Shown here piece after piece: positions 24,270-32,253 of a DNA stretch of 49,810 nt (its first letter is position 1; each line of letters begins with the position of its first letter). This DNA is from Bacillota bacterium (GTDB lineage Bacteria; Bacillota; Sulfobacillia; JACIYH01): positions 1 to 49,810 of the forward strand of contig JACIYH010000013.1 of NCBI GenBank assembly GCA_014360055.1. The letters run 5' to 3'. The notes under the pieces are model-generated. The model did not search any database, was not told the origin of the DNA, and saw nothing but the letters and a program-made list of their open reading frames with translations. The translations under genes and the position numbers were made by a program.

Positions 24270-25421
24270 GTGTGGCCGATCGCCGGTATGCTGCTGTTAG
24301 GCGTGGTGGGTGGGGCGGCGCGAAGCCGATCCCGGCGCGTGCCGTCTCCGGACAGGAAAATCGTCACCTTTTGGAAGGATGTCCCTCTGGAGCAGGGGGC
24401 GGATCTGGTCAGGTCGTTGGGGGGAAAGGTCCTCCGGGAACTACCCCTGATTAACGGCCTGGTATGTGAGTTCCCGCAGGCTACGACCGCCTTTTACCGC
24501 GCCCTGGCCCTTTCGCCGCAGATCATGGACGTGGAAGAGGACGGGCTCATGCAAATCCTGTGCCGGTGGCGTCAGCCCACCGTGCATCCCCGCCAGAGCG
24601 TGCCCTGGGGAGTGGAGCGCGTAAGGGCCCCGCGTGCCTGGGAGGAAAGCCGGGGAAGGGGCGTGAGAGTGGCGGTCATCGACACGGGTGTGGATGGGGC
24701 CCACCCCGACCTCAAGGGGGCGGTGCGGGGAGGAGTCAACTTCGTCAAGCCCGATGCGCCTCCGGTGGATGACAATGGCCACGGTACCCATGTGGCCGGT
24801 ATCATCGCCGCGCGGGACAACCAGATTGGCGTGGTGGGGGTTGCCCCGGAAGTGGATGTCTGTGCCCTCAAGGCCTTCGACGGCAGGGGTGCGGGGGCTA
24901 TCTCGGGCATCATCAGTGCCCTGGAGTGGTGCATCCAGAACGGCATGCAGGTCGTCAATATGAGCTTCGGCGGCAACCACAACCGCGCCCTCGGGCGCGC
25001 CCTCGACGCGGCCCGGGAGGCCGGGCTGGTGCTGGTGGCGGCCGCCGGCAACAACGGGCGTCCCAACTCGGTGGATTTCCCGGCCAGTCACCCGGGGGTG
25101 ATCGCAGTCAGTGCTCTCAACGCCGACGATACACTGGCCAGCTTCAGCAGCCGCGGTCCTGAGGTGGACTTGGCCGCGCCGGGAGCGCGCATCCTTTCCA
25201 CCTACTCCGGTCAGAGCTACCGCGAACTCAGCGGCACCTCCATGGCGGCTCCCCACGTGACAGGGGTGGCGGCCCTGCTCCTGGCACGCCGCCCGCGCCT
25301 GAGCGGTAGCGAGGTGCTCGAGCACCTGAAAAAGACTGCCACCCGGTTGCCCGCCCTCGGGCCGGATGAGCAGGGAGCCGGTCTGGTTAACGCAGCCGCT
25401 GCCCTGGGCATAGAAGACTAG
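24270..25421 (+). CDS. Subtilisin-like serine protease (S8)
   Basis: 383 residues. A short hydrophobic N-terminus (AGMLLLGVVGGAA) may be a signal or anchor, followed by an I9-like propeptide. The peptidase domain has Asp in VAVIDTGVDGAHPDL, His in NGHGTHVAGIIAA, oxyanion Asn in AAAGNNGR and Ser in GTSMAAPHVTGVAALLL, all intact. It ends with a normal fold (GAGLVNAAAAL). GTG 24270 is the likely start. Subtilases of this size in spore formers act outside the cell or in spores. It is the intact relative of the remnant at 13442. Confidence 0.92.
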   Translation: MWPIAGMLLLGVVGGAARSRSRRVPSPDRKIVTFWKDVPLEQGADLVRSLGGKVLRELPLINGLVCEFPQATTAFYRALALSPQIMDVEEDGLMQILCRWRQPTVHPRQSVPWGVERVRAPRAWEESRGRGVRVAVIDTGVDGAHPDLKGAVRGGVNFVKPDAPPVDDNGHGTHVAGIIAARDNQIGVVGVAPEVDVCALKAFDGRGAGAISGIISALEWCIQNGMQVVNMSFGGNHNRALGRALDAAREAGLVLVAAAGNNGRPNSVDFPASHPGVIAVSALNADDTLASFSSRGPEVDLAAPGARILSTYSGQSYRELSGTSMAAPHVTGVAALLLARRPRLSGSEVLEHLKKTATRLPALGPDEQGAGLVNAAAALGIED

Positions 25422-25445
25422 GGAAGCCAGAAAGGGGGCCGCAAG

Positions 25446-26168
25446 GTGGACGCCGCCGGGGCCGACGGCACCAGACAGTCGTGTCGTAAGAAGAAGCAGG
25501 AGCTTCATGCCAGGCTGGCGGAACTGGAGCAGCGCCGCCGGGAACTGGTGGCCCGCCTTGAGGAAGTGATGGCTGCCTCCCCACGGGCGACCGCCGACCC
25601 GGCCGCCGGTCAGGCTACCAACCCGCAAAGCGACCGACCCACCAGCGCGCCGGATAATCCGACCGGTGACTGCGACGGGCAGGCCAGCCATGCATTTCCC
25701 GTGGGAAGGGGGCAGGAACTGGACTACTGCCTGCGGCTGCTGAAGCTGCGGTGCCGGGCGATGGCCGAGGAAGTGGCGGAGGTGGCCCTGCTGGCGGAGG
25801 CTCTCCACAGCCTGGCGAGGGCCGCCGGGGGCGTGGACGTCCGGTCCCGCGCAGCCGTTCCCCCGGGGGCGGTATCTTCCCCCGCGCCGCCCCCCGGGGC
25901 TCCCACTCCGGCTGTCCCTCCGGCGACACCAACGCCGCCAGCCCCGGCGGCTTCTCCTGCGGCGCAGGCACCAGCGGCACCGGCCCCGGCGGCTCCCCCA
26001 GCGGCGCAGGCAACGCCGCCGGGCCCGGGGGTTCCTCCTGCGGCCCAGGCGGCACGCGCCGGAGGGGCCCCCGCGGCCGCGGGACCGGACGGGCTGGCGG
26101 CCATTATCTCCTCGCCGCAGTTTCAAAAGGTGGCGGCTCAGTTGCTCGCCCAGTTGATCAAGAAGTAG
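25446..26168 (+). CDS. Coiled-coil protein with Pro/Ala-rich linker and short C-terminal motif
   Basis: 240 residues of no known family. An N-terminal Lys/Glu/Arg-rich helix (LHARLAELEQRRRELVARLE) is followed by a helical segment (YCLRLLKLRCRAMAEEVAEV), then about 70 residues of low-complexity Pro/Ala/Thr. The last 23 residues (AAIISSPQFQKVAAQLLAQL plus IKK) form an amphipathic helix like one in the convergent neighbour. GTG 25446 lies 25 bp after the subtilase stop, so co-transcription is likely. No enzymatic motif, signal peptide or membrane helix is seen. Confidence 0.65.
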   Translation: MDAAGADGTRQSCRKKKQELHARLAELEQRRRELVARLEEVMAASPRATADPAAGQATNPQSDRPTSAPDNPTGDCDGQASHAFPVGRGQELDYCLRLLKLRCRAMAEEVAEVALLAEALHSLARAAGGVDVRSRAAVPPGAVSSPAPPPGAPTPAVPPATPTPPAPAASPAAQAPAAPAPAAPPAAQATPPGPGVPPAAQAARAGGAPAAAGPDGLAAIISSPQFQKVAAQLLAQLIKK

Positions 26169-26529
26169 GGGTCTCCGGGTTGCCGCCCGCCCCGGACGGG
26201 CTGTCTTTTTGGTCGGCCAGGAGCCTGGCCAGGACCTCGACGGCTAGCTGCGCGAACGCGGGTTGCCGGAGCAACTCGGCGAGGAGGTCCATGGTCGAGG
26301 ACTGCACCGTGCTTTCCCCGGTGAGATCCTGCCTCACCGTGTCGAGCAGATCGCGGAGCGAGTTCAACGACGATTCCACGCCCTCCAGGCGGGTGCGGCC
26401 CAGCTGGGCGGCGGCCTTGAGTTGCTCGAGTTGCTGTGCCAGCTGGCCGCTCTCGATGGCCTGCCTGAGTGCTTCCTTGAGGGAGGCCGCGTCAATCTTC
26501 CCGGGCTCAAACATGCCTGCCACCTCCAT
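26158..26529 (-). CDS. Small helical protein of unknown function
   Basis: 123 residues, nearly all helix: ASLKEALRQAIESGQLAQQL, GVESSLNSLRDLLDTVRQDL, then LLAELLRQPAFAQLAVEVLA and a polar tail. No recognised family, signal or membrane segment. It converges on the previous gene and overlaps its 3' end by 11 bp. The segment LLRQPAFAQLAVEVLARLL resembles the C-terminus of that gene (IISSPQFQKVAAQLLAQLI). The start could be GTG/ATG at 26529 or the ATG six codons later. Confidence 0.6.
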   Translation of the reverse strand: MEVAGMFEPGKIDAASLKEALRQAIESGQLAQQLEQLKAAAQLGRTRLEGVESSLNSLRDLLDTVRQDLTGESTVQSSTMDLLAELLRQPAFAQLAVEVLARLLADQKDSPSGAGGNPETPTS

Positions 26530-26809
26530 ACCATCACTGGTTACCTGTCACAGCATATGTGGCAGCCTGCCCGGCGGTCAGGGTTCACGCCCAGACCGCC
26601 AGCACGGTTATTCCGGCAACGGCCCGCCGTGAGAAGGACAGAAGGGATCGGGGAGAGAATCGTTTGCGTGCGCGGGGGCCGTGGAATCCCGCGCGTGGGG
26701 GTCGGTGCTTTGGCTGGAGGAACTGGTGATGCCCCGGGCAAGCGTGGGGGGCGCAAGGGCAGGCGGGCACCCGCTGGTGTCATGCGCGGACCGGCACAAG
26801 GCCGCACCG

Positions 26810-26917
26810 GGCGGCAGCGGGGTGGCATGCAAGCGGACGCGCGGCACCGGGGTACTGTGCACCCGAGCTGGCGGCAGCGGGGTGGCGTCCAACCGGGCGG
26901 CGGGCGGCAGCGGGGTG
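26810..26917. repeat. Three copies of a 15-bp GC-rich repeat at the start of the ligase gene
   Basis: GGCGGCAGCGGGGTG occurs at 26810-26824, 26870-26884 and 26903-26917, with a weaker copy near 26840. They cover the region where the ligase gene must begin, and each ends in GGGGTG, which could act as a ribosome binding site. The copies make the true start ambiguous. Confidence 0.7.
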
Positions 26918-29385
26918 CCTGGGTGCCGTACGTGGTGGCCGTTGTCGTGCTGGCCGTACTGGTGCTGGGGCCGTTCTTCCGCGGGCTGTTCTTCCCCGGG
27001 GAGCAACTGATTGCGCTGGCGGCGGTCACAGGTGCCTTTGTGCTCCTCTGGGTGTTCATGGCCTGGCGGGGGGATGAGCGCCCGCGGCGGGCGGTGGAGT
27101 GGGCGGGCCTGGCCGTGGTGGTGGTTTACTGGGCGGCGACCCTGGTGGCGGTCACACCCAGGGCGGCGGTGGGGGAGGCCCTCAAGTACACCGCTTATTT
27201 CATGGTGCTCTGGATGTTCGCACGGCTGGGGGACCGCGAGGGCTGGCGGCTGGCCCTTTCCGTTCCCCTGGTGGTGGCGGCACTGGGGGTGGCGATCCTC
27301 GGGCTGGGGGCGGCGGCGGGGACCTTCTCGTACCCGGGTGCCTTCGAGGGGGGCCGCCTCTGCTCCAGCCTGCAGTACCCCAACACCGCCGCCACTTACC
27401 TCACCTCCGGTATCATCCTGGCCAGCGGGCTGGCGGGTTGGGCAGCCGGCGGAAGTGGCCGTGGTGTCCCGGGGACGGTCGCCCGGTTTCCCGCCTGGCG
27501 GAGCCTGGCGGGCGCCGGGGTACTGGCCGGCAGCACGGCGGTGATATTCCTGGCCTTCGTGTTCACCCTCTCCCGGGGTGGCTGGGTGGTGTTCCCCTTC
27601 CTGCTGGTGCTGCTCGCCCTGCTCATCCCCCGGGGCCAGCGCTCCCTGACCCTCTCCGTGCTGGGCGCGGCGCTGCTGGGCGGCCTGGCGGCGATGCCGG
27701 GTCTGGGCCGCGTGCTGAGCGGTCCCCGCGGCGAAGCGGTATGGATGTATACCGCCCTGGCCTTTGTCCTGGGGGGGCTGCTGGGAGTGGTAGCCCGGCT
27801 GGCCACGCATGTGGCGGATCTGGCGGCGGCGCGGCCTGGTGTTCCCCGCGGTGCCGAAGGTGCGGTGGGGCCGGCGCCGGCCGGTGAGGCCCGCACCGAC
27901 GCCGTGAGCCAGGCGGTGGCGGGAGCGGATGGCCGTGCCGCAGGGACGGTCGTTGGCCGGCCGCTTTCGCCTGGCGTGCACACGGTACGGCGGGTGGCGG
28001 TAGGGGTGGCCGTCCTGGTGATGGTGGCTGGCATCGTCCTCGCGCTGGCGCGGCCGGCGGCGGTCGCCACCCTGGTACCGGCCCAGTTGCGGGACCGCCT
28101 GGCGGCCATCAACCTGTCCCAATCCGGGGCTCAGGACCGCATCCACTGGACCCTGGACGCCCTCCGGCTGGTGGCCAGGCGGCCGGTGCTGGGAGCGGGT
28201 GGGGGAGGCTGGAATGCCCTCTACGGGACAGTCCAGACCTACGCCTATTTCAGCACCGAGGTACACAACCACTATGCCCAGGTGTGGGTGGAGACCGGTA
28301 CCCTGGGTCTCTTCGCCTTCCTGGCGGTGTGGGCGGGTCTGGCCCGGTCCTACTGGAGGGCCAGGCAGGTGGTGCGCGGGCCGGCGGGGGCGCTCCTTGG
28401 CGCCACCTTCGTGGCCGCCCTGGGCCTGGGTGCCCACGCCGTCCTGGATTTCAACCTTTCTCTGCCCGCGGTGGCCGCCACCCTGTGGGCGCTGTTCGGG
28501 TTGGTGACGGCCGCCGAGCCGGTGCCCGAGCCGCAGGGCAGGCGCAGGGCGGGCACGCCGTGGTGGCTGGCCACCGGGGTGCCGCTGGCAGCCCTGGCCG
28601 TCCTCCTCCTTATGGTGTCGCTCCGCATCGGGCATGACGCCGGACAGCGGGGTGCCGCGGAGCTCAACGGGGGCAACCCCGAGGGGGCGCTGGTGCAGTT
28701 CGAAAAGGCCCGCAAATACGATCCGTGGACCGCGTCCTTCTCCATTGACCTGGGACAGATCTACGAGAGGCTGGGTCGACAGAGCGGGGCCCCGGGGCTG
28801 TTCGAAAGGGCGCGCCTCTCTTTCCAGCGCGGGGTGGCCCTCGACCCCTACAACTTCCAGTACCGTACCCTCTACGCCAACTTCCTGCTCCGCCAGGGTG
28901 AGGCGGAAGCGGCCCTGCGTGAGTTGGAGACCGCCATCAGTTGCCGTCCGGCCCTGGCGGCCGGTTACGAGAACCTGGCCATCGCCTGCGTGCGGGTGGC
29001 CCTTTCTCCCCAGGTCGATGCAACGCGGGCCCGGCTCTACCTGGACCGGGTGGACGGGGTGGCACGGCAGATGGAGGACTACTCGGCGCGGGCGCCCGCC
29101 TTTGCCGGTGACCGTCGGCTGCCCGCCAGCACGCCCCGTCTGGTGCTGGCGCGGGGTGAGGCCCTGTTGCTGAAAGGTGACCTGGCGGGTGCACGCAAGA
29201 ACCTGGAGGAGGCGGCCCGGCAAAAGGATCTCAAGCCGGAGGCCAGCCTGTTCCTGGCCGCACTGGCCCACCTGAGCGGGCAGGATCCCGGCCCCGCGCT
29301 GAAGGATGCCGCTTCCATACCGGAGGCCGCCCTCCAGGCCCGGGTGATCGCCGACCGCGCGCGCACCCTGGTTTCGTCACCGTGA
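26827..29385 (+). CDS. O-antigen ligase (Wzy_C)-like membrane protein with C-terminal TPRs
   Basis: About 850 residues. Roughly a dozen helices (from VPYVVAVVVLAVLVLG) carry the O-antigen-ligase/polymerase hallmark: the SGAQDRIHWTLDALRLVARR segment with GAGGGGWNALYG, and the periplasmic VHNHYAQVWVETGTLGLFAF with its key His. A soluble C-terminus holds TPR-like helices (AELNGGNPEGALVQFEKARK, LSFQRGVALDPYNFQYR, NFLLRQGEAEAALRELETAI). Such proteins join or polymerise glycans, or attach them to proteins, outside the membrane. The start is uncertain: ATG 26827 follows GGGGTGG; ATG 26782 is possible. The 300 bp upstream hold no other gene. Confidence 0.85.
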   Translation: MQADARHRGTVHPSWRQRGGVQPGGGRQRGAWVPYVVAVVVLAVLVLGPFFRGLFFPGEQLIALAAVTGAFVLLWVFMAWRGDERPRRAVEWAGLAVVVVYWAATLVAVTPRAAVGEALKYTAYFMVLWMFARLGDREGWRLALSVPLVVAALGVAILGLGAAAGTFSYPGAFEGGRLCSSLQYPNTAATYLTSGIILASGLAGWAAGGSGRGVPGTVARFPAWRSLAGAGVLAGSTAVIFLAFVFTLSRGGWVVFPFLLVLLALLIPRGQRSLTLSVLGAALLGGLAAMPGLGRVLSGPRGEAVWMYTALAFVLGGLLGVVARLATHVADLAAARPGVPRGAEGAVGPAPAGEARTDAVSQAVAGADGRAAGTVVGRPLSPGVHTVRRVAVGVAVLVMVAGIVLALARPAAVATLVPAQLRDRLAAINLSQSGAQDRIHWTLDALRLVARRPVLGAGGGGWNALYGTVQTYAYFSTEVHNHYAQVWVETGTLGLFAFLAVWAGLARSYWRARQVVRGPAGALLGATFVAALGLGAHAVLDFNLSLPAVAATLWALFGLVTAAEPVPEPQGRRRAGTPWWLATGVPLAALAVLLLMVSLRIGHDAGQRGAAELNGGNPEGALVQFEKARKYDPWTASFSIDLGQIYERLGRQSGAPGLFERARLSFQRGVALDPYNFQYRTLYANFLLRQGEAEAALRELETAISCRPALAAGYENLAIACVRVALSPQVDATRARLYLDRVDGVARQMEDYSARAPAFAGDRRLPASTPRLVLARGEALLLKGDLAGARKNLEEAARQKDLKPEASLFLAALAHLSGQDPGPALKDAASIPEAALQARVIADRARTLVSSP

Positions 29386-29401
29386 CGCCGCAGTGCCGGG
29401 A

Positions 29402-30640
29402 TCAGGCCTCCTCTTCGAGGGCCAGGCGGGCGAGCGGGAAGGGTTCCAGGACCCGTTCCAGGATGCCGTGCAGGTAGGCGATGGCCACCCCGTAGTTCAC
29501 GATGGGTACGCCCGCCTGCTGCGCCTGCATGATACGGTAAAGCATCTCCCTGCGGTTGATCATGCACCCGCCGCAGTGCACGATGAGCCGGTAGCGGCCC
29601 AGGTCCTCGGGGTAGTCCAGCCCCGACTTGACCTCGATCTGGAGGTCGCCGCCCACCCGCTGCCTCAGCCAGCGGGGGATCTTGACCCGCCCGATGTCGT
29701 CGGCCACGGGATGGTGGGTACAGGCTTCCGCAATGAGCACGCGGTCGCCGGGCTCCAGGCGATCGATGGCCCTCGCCCCCCGCACCAGCGTGGGAAGATC
29801 ACCCTTGTAGCGGGCGAACAGGATGGAGAAGGACGTAAGCCAGACGTCCCGGGGGGTGTCCGCGCTCACCTTGGCGAACACCTGGGAGTCGGTGATCACC
29901 AAACGGGGTTTCTGGCCCAGCACCCCGAGCAGGTGGCGCAGTTCCCTTTCCTTGACTATGGCGCCGCAGGCATCGTGGTCCAGTATGTCCCTCAGGGTCT
30001 GCACCTGCGGGAGGATGAGGCGTCCCTTGGGGGCGGCCAGGTCGATGGGTACCACCAGGACCACCAGGTCGCCGGGAGAGAGCAGGTCCCCCACGATGGT
30101 GGGAGCCGCCCAGTCGCGGGGGGCCAGGCGCACGATTTCCATCTTGAGCCTGTCCACACCGTCCCTGGTGAGGGAACTCACCGGCACGAAGGGGACGTCC
30201 AGGCGCGCGGAGAGTTCACGGGCCAGCGCTTCCCCCTGGCCGGGGGGTAGGAGATCCGTCTTGTTTAGGACGCCCAGGACCGTGATCCCCCCGGAGCGCA
30301 ACCGGGCGACGATTTCTTCTTCGTATTGCCCCGCACCCGCGGCGGGGTCCACCACCAGGAGGGCAAGATCGGTGCGCCGCATCACGCTCTCCGTGCGGCG
30401 CACGCGCAGTTCTCCCAGCGTCCCCACGTCATCTATCCCCGCGGTGTCGATGATCACCACCGGGCCGAGGGGGAGAATCTCCATGGATTTATAGACGGGG
30501 TCGGTGGTGGTGCCCGGTACCTCGGAGACCAGGGCGATGTCCTGTCCGGTGAGGGCGTTGATGAGGCTGGACTTGCCCGCGTTGCGGCGGCCGAAGATGG
30601 CGATGTGGAGACGCTCGCCCCGCGGGGTGCGCTCGCTCAT
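29402..30640 (-). CDS. hydF: [FeFe]-hydrogenase H-cluster maturation GTPase HydF
   Basis: 412 residues. The N-terminal GTPase domain has G1 GRRNAGKS (17-24), G2 in GTTTDP (43-48), G3 DTAG (65-68) and G4 NKTD (126-129). The C-terminal domain has the three cluster cysteines: Cys307 in CTHHP and Cys356/Cys359 in HCGGC, exactly the HydF pattern. HydF is the scaffold that carries the 2Fe subcluster and hands it to the hydrogenase. ATG 30640 has GGGAGG seven bases upstream and overlaps the stop of the aspartase-like gene (ATGA), so the two are translated together. hydE and hydG are not in the window. Confidence 0.96.
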   Translation of the reverse strand: MSERTPRGERLHIAIFGRRNAGKSSLINALTGQDIALVSEVPGTTTDPVYKSMEILPLGPVVIIDTAGIDDVGTLGELRVRRTESVMRRTDLALLVVDPAAGAGQYEEEIVARLRSGGITVLGVLNKTDLLPPGQGEALARELSARLDVPFVPVSSLTRDGVDRLKMEIVRLAPRDWAAPTIVGDLLSPGDLVVLVVPIDLAAPKGRLILPQVQTLRDILDHDACGAIVKERELRHLLGVLGQKPRLVITDSQVFAKVSADTPRDVWLTSFSILFARYKGDLPTLVRGARAIDRLEPGDRVLIAEACTHHPVADDIGRVKIPRWLRQRVGGDLQIEVKSGLDYPEDLGRYRLIVHCGGCMINRREMLYRIMQAQQAGVPIVNYGVAIAYLHGILERVLEPFPLARLALEEEA

Positions 30641-32190
30641 GGCTGAACCTCCCGGCCCCGGGCACCCTCGGCTGGGGCGTCCTGCTGCGCGCGGGGGCAC
30701 GGACCCTCGACAGGCGTGGGCCGTTTCTTGAGCAGGCGGGAGCCCGGGATACCGGGGCGGGTCAGTTCCTCCTTGCTGAAGATGACCTGCACGTCCTCTT
30801 CGGGGAGTAGACCCTTTTCCGCCACCACCTGCGCCAGCGGGCGCCCGCACTGATGGGCCTCGTGCAGCACGCGGCAAGCCTCCGCGTAACCGATGTGGGG
30901 GACCAGGGCGGTGGCCAGGCCGTCGCTGCGCTCGAGCAGGTCGCGGCAGCGCTGCCGGTCGGCGGTGATTCCGCGCACACACTTCTCCACGAAGATACCC
31001 AGGGTGCGGGTGAGCAGGCTCATGGACCCCAGCAGGTGGTGGGCCACCAGGGGGAGGAAGGCGTTGAGCTCGAGCTGACCGGCCTGGGCGGCCAGGGTGA
31101 TGGCCAGGTCGCCCGCGATCACCTGGTAGGCCACCTGGGTGACCATCTCGGGGATCACGGGGTTGACCTTGCCGGGCATGATGGACGACCCGGGCTGGAG
31201 TTGGGGCAGGGCGATTTCGGCCAGGCCGGCGCCCGGCCCAGAAGACAGAAGCCGCAGGTCCCCCGAGATCTTGGCCAGCGTGACGGCACCTGCCTTCAGC
31301 AGTCCCGAGACCTCCACGAACACGTCGGCGTTCTGAGTGGGGTCGACCGTGTTCTCCGCCCGGGCGAGGCCCAACCCGGTCAGTTCCCGGAGTTTCTCAA
31401 TGACCAGGAATACGTAGCGCCGGTCCGCCCCCAGCCCGGTTCCCACGGCGGTGCCGCCCAGGTTCACCTGGCGCAGGCGTTCTTCCATCTTGTACAGACG
31501 CCAGCGGTCCCGCGCCACCGCCTCCGCCCAGGCGGAAAACTCCAGCCCCAGGGTAATTGGTACGGCGTCCTGCAGCTGGGTCCTCCCCGGCTTGAGCACG
31601 CCCGCAAACTCCGCCTCTTTGGCCTGCAGGGCCGACTGCAGCGATGCGAAGGCGTCCGTGAGGGGTCGCAGCAGGCGGATGGCGGCTATGCGCAGGGCGG
31701 TGGGATAGGTGTCGTTGGTGGACTGGGAGAGGTTGACGTGATCCAGGGGGTGGACGAGGGAGTAGTCCCCCCTCGTTCCCCCGAGGATCTCGATGGCCCG
31801 ATTCGCCAGCACCTCGTTCATGTTCATGTTGGTGGAGGTGCCGGCACCACCTTGAAAGGCGTCCACGATGAACTGGTCGGCCAGGGCGCCCTCGGCTACC
31901 TCGGCGGCCGCCCGCGCGATGGCCTCGCCGATGCGGCGGTCGAGCAGCCCGGCCTCCACGTTGGCCAGGGCGGCGGCCTGCTTCACCAGGGCCAGGCTCT
32001 TGATCAGTTCAGGGTGCACCCGCTGCCCCGACACGGGGAAGTTAGCCGCCGCCCGCACGGTGGCGATCCCGTAATATGCTTCCTGCGGAACTTCAATTTC
32101 CCCCAGGAAGTCCCTTTCCGTCCTGGTTGCCGTCCCCGTCCACCTCCTGGCCGGGCCGCGCCGCCCCTCACCGCCTGGCGGCGTGCGCAC
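30637..32190 (-). CDS. aspA: Aspartate ammonia-lyase (fumarase/aspartase superfamily)
   Basis: Class II fumarase/aspartase fold. Conserved regions are TERDFLGEIEVPQEAYYGI, GGAGTSTNMNMNEVLANRA, LSQSTNDTYPTA and the signature loop GSSIMPGKVNP. This pattern favours aspartase over argininosuccinate or adenylosuccinate lyases, though fumarase activity cannot be excluded. It would yield fumarate and ammonia. It precedes hydF with a 4-bp overlap; an aspartase next to hyd maturation genes is a recurring clostridial arrangement. The start is unclear: GTG 32190 is the only in-frame canonical codon ahead of the core, while a strong AGGAGG at about 32145 is followed by no in-frame ATG, GTG or TTG. The C-terminal tail is unusually long and basic. 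Confidence 0.9.
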   Translation of the reverse strand: MRTPPGGEGRRGPARRWTGTATRTERDFLGEIEVPQEAYYGIATVRAAANFPVSGQRVHPELIKSLALVKQAAALANVEAGLLDRRIGEAIARAAAEVAEGALADQFIVDAFQGGAGTSTNMNMNEVLANRAIEILGGTRGDYSLVHPLDHVNLSQSTNDTYPTALRIAAIRLLRPLTDAFASLQSALQAKEAEFAGVLKPGRTQLQDAVPITLGLEFSAWAEAVARDRWRLYKMEERLRQVNLGGTAVGTGLGADRRYVFLVIEKLRELTGLGLARAENTVDPTQNADVFVEVSGLLKAGAVTLAKISGDLRLLSSGPGAGLAEIALPQLQPGSSIMPGKVNPVIPEMVTQVAYQVIAGDLAITLAAQAGQLELNAFLPLVAHHLLGSMSLLTRTLGIFVEKCVRGITADRQRCRDLLERSDGLATALVPHIGYAEACRVLHEAHQCGRPLAQVVAEKGLLPEEDVQVIFSKEELTRPGIPGSRLLKKRPTPVEGPCPRAQQDAPAEGARGREVQP

Positions 32191-32253
32191 CCCGGGCCCT
32201 CACCGCCTGGCCAGAGGCGCACCCTGCGGCGAGGGCCGGGGGTACGTTGGGTC

